This document shows positions 1 through 13,299 of a stretch of DNA of 64,000 nucleotides, piece after piece. Each line of letters begins with the position of its first letter. Position 1 is the first letter of the stretch. The position numbers and the translations under genes were made by a program. This DNA is from Astrocystis sublimbata. Taxonomy: Eukaryota > Ascomycota > Sordariomycetes > Xylariales > Xylariaceae. Location of the stretch: assembly GCA_022453515.1 (NCBI GenBank), contig JAJNNY010000008.1, positions 372,001 to 436,000 of the forward strand. Direction: 5' to 3'. Under the pieces are notes generated by a model. The model did no database searches. It saw only the letters and a program-made list of their open reading frames with translations, and was not told the origin of the DNA.

Positions 1-3000
1 AGCCCTGATGCCTCTGTAGGTATTCAGCAAGTTCTCGTAAAGCATACAGTACCACACCAGAAGTCTCATGATATAGCCGCTCCGCAAGCATGAGAAAAGC
101 GGTGTGGTTATCTAATGGAGATCGAAGCTTGCTGAGCTTGAGCTCGATATCAGATAATTGCTTGATGTGACTGAAGGAGGGCAGCTTGCCGATATACTTC
201 TCAATCGTCGGAGCCTGCTTCTCTAAGAGAAAGTTAATTACACCCTGCGCAAGTTGCTGTGAGGATTCCTCAAAAGTGGACCAATAATGATTGATAATGT
301 AAAAGGTCGTTTCGATCAAAATGTCCACTTCAGATTCCTCAAAGTAGAAGAGCATGGATGCCCAGCATGAGAAGGCCGCTACGCGAAGTTGATCGTGCGA
401 CATAGCCGCGAGGATACATGCGGATATCTGATCTAACGTTAGTGCACTTCTTGTCAAGTTCCTATCAGGAAATCCACTAACCTGTGGGCGTGCGATGCGA
501 ACGTTGTTCTTTCCTGTTCGTATCATTTCCTCCATGGCTGTGATGCATCGCCTGCGTTCATGGAATGGGGCGCGTATGACCGACGTATCGTTGATAACGT
601 CTGTCAAATGAGCCATCAAGCCAAGTGCGTGATGATGCAGGAAATTGCCAGTCGCCTGACTCTTCTTCCTGTGTTCTCCAGAATGGATGAGAATCATGCT
701 AGCCATCTGATTCAAAGCGTTGCGTATCTGTGAGGAAGGCAAGTTAGATCCTTCTTGCGAAGGGCACGAGTGGTGACGATTACTTACATGTACCTTGCGA
801 CTTTCGTCAGCATCAGCTGCAGCTTTCAGAAGATGAAGCGTCGTTGTCAATGGCTCAGTCTGAAGCAAGTCGACAAGGTTGAATTGTGCAAAATGGGGAG
901 ATATATGCCTAAGCAGTGACATTGTATATTGCTGAATATCGCCGGTTTCCTGAGCGAGCAAGAGAGCCAATATGCGGCCCAGATTAGCATTGTCGAGACA
1001 TGGCTGCCACGGTTCGGCCTCGTTGCGAACCTTTGCTATCATTTCGATCACATCTTTCTTCTTATTCAGCACAAGGTAAGGAAGAGCGTACTCTTGGACA
1101 TGAAGAAGCAGTTCATTTAGACTCATGTCTTGCAATTCCGCGAGAAGTCGAGTAAGTTGTGGTTGAGCAATGATGTCTCTGACAGCTAGATAGGCCAAGG
1201 AATTCCAGTAGAGCTCAAATAGTTGTTTGGGGGTGATGAAGCGATGCCGAGCAATTTGGATGATCTGACTCCGGTCAGCACAAATAAAAGCAGGACGAGC
1301 CGGCCGCATCACATACCTCAGTAAAAGCGGCGGCAGAAGCGACTGCACTTTGATGGCCCAGGTATTCCACAAGCTTGACAAGGACGAGAATCAATTCGTC
1401 GTCAGGAAGCACACTTCAACGACGTATTAGTGGGAAAGCATCCATTCGCCACAACCTGTAACTCACAAAGCAACTTGGGACCAAGCTAAAATGTATGATT
1501 CCAGCGGTTTTGGTTGGTTCTGATCCGAAAGGTTTCGGAGTACGCCGAGTGCAATTCCCCTATTCTTCTGGATGACGGTATACTTAATACTGGAGCGACT
1601 AGGAAGACTGAGGAAGACAGCGAGGGTTCGCCTGCGAGTAGTTAGTCGCGAACGAAGTAATGATCAATCTTTCTTACCCTGCCGCGATACGTAGTTCTCT
1701 CTGTGAGCTATGAAGCGACTTCAGGCACCACTGTGCAGGCAACGAGATTTCCATGTCGATGAGTTCTGAATAGTTGCAATGTCTCGCTATACGTCTCAGC
1801 GATACCATCGCCGCCACTCGTGGTTTCCGTACTTCAGGAAAAGAATCGATTTGTAGCAAGCAGACGAAAATTTCAATGGCAAGTTTCTTTGCTGTCACAT
1901 CAATGCATATTGGGGCATTTGATTGAGTTCGCGAAGAGCGACAATAGGAACATTCGGTCATCGGGGAATCCTGCGTTTCACAGTCTCCGATAGCGAGAGT
2001 CTCATCGGCTGCGCAGCATATATCGGCTATCAAGTGGATAACGCGAAGCTTGTCCAGTTCCGCCAGCTCCGAGTATGTTGAACTGTATGTATCATAAGAG
2101 AGAGTTATTTGAAATGGAGTAAGATAATGGCGTACCGAAGAGCGTCGGAGTACTCGGCTAGGGTATCTCGTGGTTCTACTCCGATCATCTTCCACAAGAG
2201 AGCAGTCACCCTAGGAGGAGACCGAGGCAGGCCCATTTTCCTACGTTTTGACTGTGGCTCTAAGTCCACGTTGTCTATCGGGCTGATTGGGATCGCCTTC
2301 ACATAACGTCGAATTTCGAGATCGGCAAACTGCGCTGGTTGAACAGTGGAGTCTAACGACTCTGGAGGGGGATCTCGAGTCAGCCGACGCAGTAATTCTA
2401 AGCTTCTCTAAGACTATTTAGCAATTGAAATCGTCCGCAGGCCTCTCGCTGAACTTACCCATAAATCAGTCTCGGGGTGAGCTATATTCTCATAGCTTAC
2501 GGGTTTTTCTAGAATTGGACCGATCTGTGATGAAGCAAGGCGAGACACCGAGGAAAACAATAGACAGGCCTCCGATACCTTCACGATGGCCACACTCAAA
2601 AGTCCGTCCTCTGTTCCATTCTCAAGCCCAAAGGCATTTTGCCGTTGCGTAAGTGCATCTACGCAAAAGCAGACCAGCAGCAGATAGGCTTTCTCCTCGA
2701 CCAGTACATCAGCGTTCACTAAGCTTTTGAATGCACCGAGAAGGCTAATCATAGTTTGCAATGATTGTGGCAAGAACAACGGGGTCAGATATCGCCACCT
2801 ATTTCGAATCACGTTGATACGCGCAGCTGCATCTATTAGCCATGGAATTACCTCTTGGAATGATGGCGGTGCATTAGAGATGGGCCGAGGTCCTGCGAGT
2901 GAAGTTGACAATAGTGATAAGAGACCAGAGGCATGCCGTAGCGTATGCGATGTGAGGTTTAATGTGTATGTGCACTGATTTGGAAGAAGGCCAGTCAGAT

Positions 3001-3771
3001 TACCACAGACAGACTCGAGCACCCTGTCTTGAGGCAGCTGAACTGTGAGGGGAGGGTCTCGGCTAGTAGAAGATGGTAGTTCTGCTAGGATATTCTCGAC
3101 AGCTTCCGTAATTTAGCCAACAAGAAGCATCATAAGGTTGGATAGGACTAACCGTCAAAGTTGCTACGGAGATAGGTCATAAACTGTGGAATATGACACC
3201 ACAGGTCCTCCGATCGAGATGCTGCGAGGAACAATTCACCAAAAAAGGCCTCGATAGGAGCAGCTAAGTCGGCACACAAGCCATTTCCGAGTAATCTCAG
3301 TATCTTGGGGACAATCCATATCCACAGAGGCTCGGAACCTCGGAAAAGAAAAGTGCCATTATCAGTAGTGAAAAGTAGAACCTCGGGAGTCTCATTGACT
3401 GCGATTTTCATGAAGTTGATTGCCCGTGTGGCATCTGTGCGTATCTGCGAGGCGTTGGCAAAGGGTTCATCCCACTTGAGGCCTTCTAGCACAACACGAG
3501 CATAGACGTATATGAGCATGTGGTTGTGCTCAATTCTGTCCTGATACGACGTGAGATGGCCAGGGTCGTTCTTGACCTTCTCGATGGCAGCAAATAGTTT
3601 TTGGAGCTCAGCAGTCTCGTCGGGACGGGAGGAGCGAGCAGAAGTCGAGATGTTCTCAACGAGCTGGGCAGCCAAGGTCGAAGGCGGGGGCATATTGTTG
3701 ATATCCATGGCGCCGTTGCTGGTGGCGTCATAGCCAACGGTCATGTGTCTACCGTGGGATGTAGGTGCCAT
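1..3771 (-). CDS. mec1: ATR/Mec1/Rad3-type checkpoint kinase, N-terminal part (partial at window edge)
   Basis: Roughly the first 1,117 residues of the PI3K-related kinase ATR (Mec1 in yeast, Rad3, UvsB, MUS-9), a nuclear kinase that with its ATRIP/Ddc2 partner senses RPA-coated single-stranded DNA and starts the replication-stress checkpoint. Seen: nine exons read in frame on the minus strand (3771-3153, 3102-2459, 2407-2136, 2082-1678, 1631-1467, 1413-1317, 1264-788, 727-482, 427-1), all with GT/AG borders. The best family match is the UME region in exon 7: a LPYLVL-NKKKD segment, then SLLRHISPHFAQF. The rest looks like helical HEAT-type repeat. FAT, kinase and FATC domains would lie left of base 1, so catalytic residues cannot be judged. 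The 54-nt gap 428-481 is itself open and in frame, so its status as an intron is uncertain. Divergent from COX16. Family call firm; individual splice sites less so. Confidence 0.88.
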
Positions 3772-4586
3772 ACTTGCAGCATTCCAAATTGCCTAGACAC
3801 AGCGACGGGGCGCCTGATGTAGTGCAGCATCCGTGAGTAATAGCGAGAGGGACGCGCACAACCAGTGAAGACCAGGATGCCGTGGGCGAGACGCGCATGT
3901 ACGCGAGCAAAGCTATCGCGCAACCACGTGAGCACTTGCTCTCAGGGCTCTGGGCTCTCCAGGGCCCTCATTCCTAGGAGGCCGGGTACTTGTAAGGTTG
4001 AGAGCCCATAGCAACACCATCTGTCTGCAGCTGTCTGGCTATGGTCATACCAACCTAGGTGCATACCTACATGGGCATTGGGTAGGTAATGTGCCCACCG
4101 TCCACTTACTCCAGCTTGCCTACGTCATCGCCTACAACAAAAAACAAGATTCCCACTGGACATCACATCATTTACTGTTTATTAGACAAATTCAACTTGT
4201 CGTGCTGTTCAAGTCATTCATGATTAATATCCGAAATAGATCTACAAACCGAAATACTGTGAAAGGATCCAGATCAGGCACATCCATGCAAGTACAGGCT
4301 CGGATTGTATTGGAGAACCTGGCACGGGCCAGGATTCTGAGGCTCCACTGTACAAAGCACCTGAGCATGCAGAGGTCCCCACGGCTACTCCCACCTTAAA
4401 GTTCAGGTGGGTTTGCGGTTCCCAACGCACCAACGTATGATTGACGGACCACGGGATAGCATATCGACTTCAACGTTGCTTAACCCCGAGATCACACTCT
4501 CTGCCGGCTTCAACTTGTAACACCCATAGCCACCAATCTACGTCGAGATCGAATCGAACCAACCACAGAGTCTCATCGACGCAACG
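3772..4586. promoter_or_regulatory. Shared divergent promoter region, ATR kinase / COX16
   Basis: An 815-bp spacer between the start codons of two divergent genes. It must hold both promoters and 5' leaders. I see short CCTAGG/GGTAGG-type motifs (about 4050-4085) but no convincing TATA box and no long reading frame. Confidence 0.5.
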
Positions 4587-5001
4587 ATGGCTGTTTTTCC
4601 GTCAAAGAAATATCGGTCCACCGCCGACGCGAGCTCTTTCGCCTCCAAGTATCGAGCCACGATGGCCAAGCACCCGTTCCTCCTCTTCGGACTCCCTTTC
4701 ATATCCGTCATCGTCGGCGCATCCTTCGTCCTTACGCCCGCAACTGCCATCCGATACGAACGTCAAGACCGCAGAGTCCGGCAGCTCACCACAGAGGAGG
4801 AGCTCGGAGTGGGCAAGGCAGGAAGAAAAGTCAACCTGAAAGATGAATACTATGTGAGCCTCCCCGTGCGCATGTGCGAGAGTGGGACATTGCTGATACA
4901 GTATGCGCGCTCAGAGGCTGGCTGCGAAAGACCTGGACGACTGGGAGCAAAGGCGCGTCAAACGACTTCCGGGGGAGCACGACGGCATCATAGACCCGTA
5001 A
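4587..5001 (+). CDS. COX16: Cytochrome c oxidase assembly protein COX16
   Basis: Small mitochondrial inner-membrane protein needed to assemble cytochrome c oxidase (complex IV); known work places it at COX1/COX2 maturation. Seen: two exons, 4587-4853 and 4915-5001, separated by a 61-nt GT-AG intron, giving 117 residues, the usual fungal size. Family landmarks: a basic N-terminus (KKYRS, KYRATMAKHP), one membrane span at about residues 29-49 (FLLFGLPFISVIVGASFVL), then LTPATAIRYE, EEELGVGKAGRK and a DEYY segment. Exon 2 supplies the conserved RLAAKDLDDWEQ and RLPGEHDGI end. Without splicing the frame runs into unrelated sequence, so the intron is well supported. The ATG follows an ACG context and is the only in-frame start before the basic leader. 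Divergent from the ATR gene. Confidence 0.93.
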
Positions 5002-8000
5002 TCCCGTCGTACTTTTCGTCAAAATACATATATGATATTCATCGTACCCAGGTTAGAGGTGAGGGTTCATTTCCGATACGAAGAGTACTCGACTGCGATC
5101 AGTCTATAATAGCAACGGCGCCGATCATTATCGGGCAGCGTTAAGTCGAATAGAGGGACAACACTGCACTCGCGATATGCTGCCCTAAATTAGAACCGTA
5201 TAAAGGCCACGCTGTTCAAGGTGCTCAGATCGAATCTACCGAGTCTATCACAGCAGCCATCCCGGTCCAAAAAAAACCTTTCGCTGCTTGGTAATCAAAG
5301 GTCTCTATGGGAGTTGTCCGCCATATACAGTACGGCGTGTATGGCTTCCATTGCGCCCTGAGTCATTTCACCGGGGGTCAGCAACTTCGGCATTTTCCGC
5401 AATACATTCGGTTCTGGAACTCCGAACCCCGGCAATTTAGTCTTTGAGGACGAGGTGCCCCGTCCATTGGACACACTCTGTTTTGCGGATGGCTTAGCCC
5501 TCGCTAGGAGAATTACGGCTATCCTATGCTACGTGCTGGGCTCACGTCAGCGTGCTTGTTCGGGCATGGAAGATCGCGCTTTTGCAAGTGGCTTCAATGC
5601 GGAAACGTCAGCTTCGATCGTGCTGAAGCCCAGAAGCATTTTTGCATGATATTCTCAGCCGCCTATAAACGGAATTGGATTAGCATTGCCATGCTATTGC
5701 TTTTCGTTCTTTATCCATACATACATGTACATCCATCTTCGATGTTATGGCTTGCTATTCTATATACGCCCTGGCCCCCTGGGCTTGGTAGAAACTCGAA
5801 TATCTGCAAGGCACCGGGGTCTGGCCGTTGTTCATATAAAACAGAAAGGCTAAATTAGATAGACAGCCCCCTGAACGTCAACTTATCTATTATCCCCGGA
5901 CACAGTCTACTCGAGCCTCCTTTGAAGCCCCTCTTCGGAGCCGTGAGCCCTGCCGTCCATATCAGCATGCGTGACTCGTGTGTACAGCGTTGACGTCTTG
6001 CATCGCCGATTGTGACTTCGATATGGCGGGCGGTAAGCGTGTAACTCATCCGTGACAACAACACCACATGAACGAGAGCCTCTTGGTTTGTTCCATTGGA
6101 AGCTGATATAACATAGTGTTACTGCTTGCAGCCGTTACCAGCAGGTAGGTAGGTATATCGCGCCGCGGACTATACCGTCTCACTTTGAGTTGTTATTTTT
6201 GTTTTTCACTTTCACCAAGCAACAGACGATGGCAGTGACAATGTATGCTCAGTCTCCAACATTTCTGAGCATAGTCATTTTTTCGTATTGCCAGTGTAGC
6301 TATTTCGAGCATGCTGCCATCAAAATCAGCCACGTCCGACTGCCGATTGGATTTCCCCGCGTGCCCCTTGGCAAGTTTCTGCACCCCAGCATTTCGCGCA
6401 CAGCCTAGCCGAACCTAAAACCTTACGAGTACGCACCCTGCCGAGCCTTGCTCCAGCCCGGACAGGCTCGAACAGGCTCGATGGGCTCCAATAACAGAAT
6501 ATTTTTAAACTTCGTTCCAGCTGGACTTTTGAATGTTGGAGATAAGACAGCCCTGAGCTGAACTCTGATAACAAGACTTCGACTCAGACTCGCCACAATG
6601 GCCTTTGCCAAAAGTCTGGAATAACGTATAGCCCTCCCTGCGTATTATTAATCTACATACCTGCCTAGGTACTGTACATACTAGTAATATCTTTCGTACA
6701 TCCATGGACAGCATGTGCACATGAGTAGATACCCACCTACATACTTACCAAGCGAGCCAAGGTAGGTAAGTCAGTAATTAATAGTTATCATATCGGCACA
6801 CCATGGAAAAATGGGCACACCCTGGACACCATGGATACTGGCAGTCATTGCAGCCCAGGCGAGCCAGGAACCATGTGAAAATCAACCAGCCCACTCATCA
6901 ACCAGTGACATTGGTCTGACATCAGCAGCTTGGAACGATTTTCTTATCTCTGACATCTAATATGCATGAGGGCATGAACATGTCGTTACACGTTTCAGCC
7001 GGTCGGCGTGGAGCAAGCATGACTTCACTGCATGACTTCATTGTGCTGCGCAGCGCTGCAGCATGCCTAGGTACCTTAGGGTATGCTGCATCATACCGCA
7101 CCCTGCGTGCCTGCATCCGCTGCAGAGAACTTCGTTGCACGGATTGGCATTGGTTTGTTGCATCACAAGAAGATCACGGAGATCATTGTAGATCGCTCAT
7201 CGCGACATGTTTCCAAAGGGAAGGTCATCATGTCGTGGCTGACACAAGCCCGTAACAGCAATCTCTCATAACGGGGGTCACAAAAGCAGTCTGTCTCTTA
7301 CAGCGCCTTCGATGGGCCCAGACTGGAACCTTCACCTGGACAACGCTTGGTCAGCGCCGACGAGAAAAGCCAGCGGCGGACGATAGGCTACCCTGGGTAT
7401 AGGTAGTAGGTAATGTCACGGCGACATTCGTGCTAAACAAGGTTCTAGTACGATTGCAGATCACCCCCACAGCGCCCAGCTACAACTCGATGGGCCAGCA
7501 GCAGGGCGTGCAGGGGTTTTGAGAGGATCGATTTTAACCTTGTCTACCACACTCCTGGGATGCCGCTATCATCTATGTGACCTAGCCTGCTGGCTTTTTA
7601 GGGTCATGCGGTCATTGAGAGCACCAGGGCACAGCCAGGGGGGTAACCCGGGTATCCGGACCTGCCAAGGAGATGCAAGCCATCATACGCATACAACACG
7701 CAATTATTGCGAAGAATCAAGGCCTTACATGGTGTACCTGCATCGCCAACCTACTATAGTATACGGCCTGCATCACCACAAAATCACGACCGCATGCAGC
7801 CAGCATTGGAGTAATTAAAAAAGAGAGGCATTTGTTTTCCATCCGTTGACTATACTATTACTCGTAGGCAGCACTGCGCCTTGCCAACCCACGAACCCAC
7901 GACATCACCGCCATCTCATGGTGACGGGAATGCCCAGCCTTGGCCGACTGAAAGTTCTTTGTTTCCGGCGACTGCGGGACCGGTAGCTTCGGATCAGAAG

Positions 8001-8850
8001 CTCGGGACGAGAAACTTCAAGCGAAGGCCGGTACCAAGTCGCGGCTGCAGGTCCAGGTCCACAAGGTCGTCCCATAGCTAAAGTAAGCATCCAAGCAACC
8101 AAGGTAGCATCCCATCCCATGCTTGCCTGTACTATTGGACGGTCACCTGGAGGCTAGCTTGCTTACGACCATAATTAAAATTCACCGGGCTTACAAGGCA
8201 GAAAAACCAAACGAGGTGAGGATGGGCCTAGCAGGTGAGACACGGGCTGTACTTGGTGCCCGACAATAGCTGATTGGCAGGGCGAATATATGGAGTGCCA
8301 CAGGTCACTAGCCCGAAGAACAATGACGCATCCGGTCTCGATCAAGGATTTAAGCGGAGCAGTCAGATATCATATACTCGCTTCTGACTTTGGTGGTGTG
8401 AATATAGACTTTATTAGTAGAACCTTACCCGGCTCGACACCACCTCTTGCTTCTCCTCTCCATCACGCGGGATAGCACCCCGGGACACACAGATCCCGGA
8501 GACCACCGACCGGAAGAATATTATTATTCTGCAAGGCACCGCTATTATACAACCATTACAGTATCTATCATGTGCAGGGGTTGATCTGCAGGTACCAGCC
8601 GATTCGAATCTGCTTTACATAGATGCTGGCTCATTCATAAATCGACCACACCACCACCCCTCCGTTCCCCAGATCTTCAACCCACAATCCTTTCAACTCG
8701 AGCTCTTCCATCACGTCTACACACCTCGAAGACGGGCCTCATCAGTTGGCCCCTGGCTTCAGCAAGTTTAGCCACGCCAAACCTGCCTTTACAGGACGAC
8801 TTACAAATATTGATATTTACTTGAATCGAGACGCATAGCAGTCCATCACA
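5002..8850. other. Gene-poor intergenic stretch
   Basis: About 3.8 kb with only short, non-overlapping chance reading frames (longest about 110 codons). None shows codon bias, family motifs or sensible splice pairs. It holds several CCTAGGTA/GGTAGGTA-type motifs (for example 6144-6153, 6664-6671, 7065-7074), a doubled ACAGGCTCGA at 6464-6483, and near its right end the pyrimidine-rich 5' leader of the next gene. No transposon frames, long repeats or RNA genes are recognised. Confidence 0.5.
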
Positions 8851-9489
8851 ATGACCTTCACCACCAAGTCGTCTCTCTTCCACCGGAAGCCATCAAAAAC
8901 CAGTCTCACCATCTCTAAGCCGATCATTCCGGAAGAACAAACCCATATTCGAAAATGGAGTTCATCCAGCACGATCTCTAACACCTCTTCCGACTGCTCT
9001 CAACGCAAGTTCGACCGGTTCAATCCACTCTCCTTACACCCTCCACTCAACTTCAACTCTTCGCCCCACGTACCCGAGTATGATATGGCACGATACCAAG
9101 AGGACGAAGAACGCGAGTCACGGTTCTTCAACCAGACTCGATATGCCGAGGACCACATCCAGGACCTGGCAGAATACTCCCCTATCAAGGGCAAGAACTG
9201 TTACTTCGAGGGCCCCAAAGCAAGGCCTTACCAGTACGACCAGGAGTCTCAATGGCCATTAAAAGATTGGCAAGCCATCCCGCCCGGACTGGCAGATATT
9301 GACTCATCGAACTGTTCTCCTACCTCTTCGCCCAGCCAACCCAACTTTCCCCGTCGACGAAACGCAGACTGGATGAATGATACCGACGTCTTCGTCAAGC
9401 GTGGGGCATGGAAACGCCAGGGCATCGTCTTTCATCTTGATGAACAAGATGAGGACTTGTTGCAACAACACTTCGAACTACCGGAGTAG
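8851..9489 (+). CDS. Hypothetical single-exon protein, 212 residues
   Basis: An uninterrupted frame with good coding character and an ATG in a CACA-ATG-A context, preceded by a C/T-rich leader. I do not recognise a named family. The N-terminal two thirds are Ser/Pro/Thr-rich and likely disordered, with a KSSLFHRKPSK start reminiscent of basic linear motifs. The last 40 or so residues look structured and acidic: DTDVFVKRGAWKRQG, then FHLDEQDEDLL and ending in HFELPE. That compact, charged tail is the part most likely to be conserved in other ascomycetes. No signal peptide, no membrane span. It stands alone in a gene-poor region, so context gives no hint of function. Confidence 0.72.
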   Translation: MTFTTKSSLFHRKPSKTSLTISKPIIPEEQTHIRKWSSSSTISNTSSDCSQRKFDRFNPLSLHPPLNFNSSPHVPEYDMARYQEDEERESRFFNQTRYAEDHIQDLAEYSPIKGKNCYFEGPKARPYQYDQESQWPLKDWQAIPPGLADIDSSNCSPTSSPSQPNFPRRRNADWMNDTDVFVKRGAWKRQGIVFHLDEQDEDLLQQHFELPE

Positions 9490-12400
9490 GAACTTTATCA
9501 AACATTTACACCATTATTCAGACAGCTATTCCTTTACAATATCCGGGGCGACCCACACACACACCTTCACCTTCACTTCTCTTAAGCGACTTTACACACA
9601 TTCGATCGTTCAAATCGTTCTGATATTTTTCTTTACAACCTTTCGAGGGAATTCCATCGGCTTATCAAAGCTTATCACGAGTCACGGTTTCTTTCTCTAC
9701 TATGGGCATACTTTCAGGCGTACAGGAGGGTTTCGGGGCAAAAAAAGAGGCTGGGAATCATTTGGAAACATTCTCTACACTTCCACCGGATATTACTATC
9801 ATATTCACTTGTAATCTATTAGGGTTTGCATAAGCCGGCGCGTGAGGGGGGGTTGGAAACGGCTAAAGATACCAATTTGAATTTTTAACAACTCCTTTAC
9901 TAGTTAATCAATCATAACTATCACAACAATCACCTACAAAATTCCCATTTGCTTTGTGTGTGCGAACATGAGAACGATATTGGCCTAGCATATATGAGCG
10001 TAGGTGTCCAACGGTCGGTTTGTGGGCGTCGGCCTTGAAACATACCCGAGCGCCGCTTAACCTCCGTGCTAAGATCGACTAGCGATTCCCACGATGCTGG
10101 ATCGAGATTCATCATTAACCTTATTCCTCTCGAGTCGCTTGCACTACCAACATAGCCAAATTCATTGTTGGATGATGGGATTTTCCTCTTCTATGTTATG
10201 TCGAAGATGATCTTCTAGATCGACTTCCCGCCATGTCACGTTTGATGTCATTCAACGTGCCGAGAAACGCCTCAGACAAACCATCGAGATCCTCTCCCTG
10301 CTGCCTCCTCCTAGTGCAACACTCCTCACTGGTCCAGCAGTCGCTGAAATTCTGCACATCTCCTGATCATAAGGCTGTGGGGAGCAACCCACGGATCAGA
10401 TCGGCATCCTGACATGCGCTTACGCATCGTTAGGTAGGTTCTATTGCAAGCGGATAGATTGGTGGCAGCTCGGCCGGGTGGTAGTACCTTACGCTTACAT
10501 TGTACGCTACACAACGGCGCCTAGGTTGTATCTCTCCACCGGACCTGCAATACGGGGGGTCACGATCGGCGATAAGTTGACATCACTCAAGGTTACTGTG
10601 CTACTGTGAAAAGATGCATGCACTGCAGATCAGTTTCAAAACGTGCGCTGGAGGATTTTCCCCAGGTACAGTACTTGTGTTACGGCAAATACCGCTCCGC
10701 CAATCATTGACTCATCTCCATGCCCTCCCTCATTGATAAGACGTCAATTCACGCACTTCCTTGTCTTCGAAGCCACGCACACGAGATACGGCACATCTAC
10801 GTGTATCCTGCCGCATCCGTGCCTTGGGCCTTCGACCATGAGTCTGCCAAGCATGGCCAAGCAGACCAGGCGACTGCCAATTCTCATACCTACAAACATT
10901 CTCGTCAAGTCTCGTCGAGCAATTTCCCAAAGTAGGCAAGCGAGTGAGGTGATCACATTCCTGCCCTACGCTCCTTTGAAAGCAACTTTGACTCGACTAG
11001 CGACGTCGGGGTGCTTACGTACAAGGCATACTCTACAAAGAAACCCAGTAGGAAGGCTGAGCTAGTTATTAGGCAACCTTTACCTGAAAATAAGATAATG
11101 CCTACTATGCAATGATAATCATCGAACAAAGGAAGCAGAACCCAAGCACTTGGTAGCGCCAAGAGCCAAGCGTCTATACTATGCATGCTCATGTACATAA
11201 TCGCCGACTCATACAAAAAATTGAACACTCCACACTGGACTCACTCACGCACTTTGCACAAAGGATACTTACTTACTACCTCCCCCGAGGCAGAGACATC
11301 CAGACCCCTTCCGTCCTGCCTCAAAATGGCGCCGAGACATTCTACCAGCCTGCCGTGGACATGTACATACATTGCGCATAACATGCTAGACCTATCTTGG
11401 CGTTGCAGGTGGCAGGCAGCTCTTTTCGTCAGTCAGCCTCCAAGAGGAGAACCCGGCAACGACGGCGACGGGTACCTGGACTCGGCTTGCTTGGTGGTGG
11501 GTTGGTGCTTGGGTGAGCTGGTAAAGGTAGGTAAGCAATAGTTCGCGCGCTCTTTCTGAGACATTTCACCTACCCTATTCTCACCAGGTCGGCGACAACA
11601 ATGACAGAACGGGACAGCCTCATTCACTCATGCAGGACCCTTGCTCGTGCATACATACATACATACTTGACATCTCATTAGCCTAGGTAGCTAAGAATAT
11701 GCTTATGTTGCCGTGTCAAGCCCGTCAAAATGGCGTGCTGCGAGATGAGGACCCCGGAAATGCTACCCTGAGGCTGACTTGCTTGCTTACTTACTGACTT
11801 CCACCCCCAACTTCTTTTTCTTTGTCTCCATGGTATTGGTATTGTGTTGGGCACACAATATGCACCCTATCTCGCGCATTGTCCTCGCTACCGTATCGTA
11901 AATCCTACGATCTGATTAGCGTGTATGCCTACGTCTATTTTGAGGTTCTTTCCGGTAGCTTGGTTCCCTCTCGGGTTCCTAAGTGTCTAACTAAACCCCA
12001 TGTCTAGTATACGCTCACAATCGTATACTTACCTATAGGAAATCGAACCATTGTCCGTAAGAGAGGGAAACCCCCATTCGCAGCCCAGCTCGATTCGGTT
12101 CGGTTCAGTCCAGTCCAGTCCAGACTGCGCCCTCTTGGCATCAGCCGTGGCGCTGACGCTTCTAGACGCATGATGCTTGGCATAGGGTTTAGCCAGGCCA
12201 TATGTGCCAGGCGCACCAGGCGCACCAGGCGTCCGGGCGACAAAGAAGCTTGAGATCACGAAGCATCCTTCCCTGCCCGGGTACTTTTGCTTATTGGTGG
12301 GCTGCTCGGCTATCGTGTTGCTCGCATTCTTTCATCCCGACATATCGGAACTTGCCAGGCTGCCTCATCGCCTGGTAGGGCGTAGGGTGGAACTAGATGG

Positions 12401-13299
12401 GGGTGGTGAAGGCATACCTCTTTCAGAGGATGGTGGGCTGATGGCTGAGGGTAAGGTAAGGGTCAGGTTGTTGTTCCTTTCACTTCCAGACTATCGGGTC
12501 TTAACCCATGCCTTTTACGCATGGGGTGCTGAGTAACTGATGCTAGTTCTGATCCTGCGCCGCGTAATCGCAGACGCAGTGGCCACGAGTTCGGCTTCGG
12601 TGTTCACGGTGTTCACGGTGTTTTGTGTCAGCGGCCGGGCTTGACAGGCAGGACAGGTAATGTGACTTGTCACTTCGCAGAATCTCGGCATTGGTTTTCC
12701 GAGCCCATTTCGTACGTAGAACTGATAAAGCAAACTATGACATGTTCCTTGCCCAATATTCCTTTTTTTGAATTGAGGCAATTAAGTGCACGGCGAACAT
12801 GGCGCTTCGATTTTAGATGGCAATATTGAACATAGGATACCATTTTAATCACCGCTGTCTGAGTTGCCTGTGTTGTTGCAATTTCATTTGGCTGATCAGA
12901 AAATTTTTTTTAAAAAATGTCGCGAAGAAAGTAAACAAACATTAGACAATGTCTCACTTTACTTTAATTGCTACCTCTTCACATTGAAACTCTTCGTTTG
13001 GTTCTAGATATCCTCAGCATGTGAAGATTTTGAGCCTCACTTCCCAGCTTAGGTATACACACTGCCTGGTGGAGTCAACCTGCTTGGAACACAATTGAGG
13101 AGTTTGAACCTTCCCGATGATGTCGTGCCCCTCATGGCACGCCAAAATCAACCCCACCAGAGCTCCCGCAGCAGAGCCTGCAGCCGAGATCACATAGACA
13201 CCTTCAACAAACCTCCGTTACACAGGACCACCTCAAACACTCATAATATATTTCCGAGTAATTACGCTTTTCCACGTCTGAGTGACTAGAAGCGACAAA
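9490..13299. other. Gene-poor intergenic stretch
   Basis: About 3.8 kb without a supportable gene. It holds simple-sequence and micro-repeat patches: an (ATAC)n run at about 11650-11667, CCTAGGTA at 11682-11689, repeated GTTC/AGTCC units at about 12090-12125, a GGCGCACCA doublet at about 12207-12230, a repeated GGTGTTCAC at about 12598-12620, and an A/T palindromic run at about 12901-12918. Longer frames (for example 10643-11065) lack any coding signature. Confidence 0.5.

Noticed and set aside
10643..11065. 140-codon open frame on the plus strand
   Set aside because: Composition is not coding-like, overlaps several equal-length frames on both strands, and has no motifs or splice partners.
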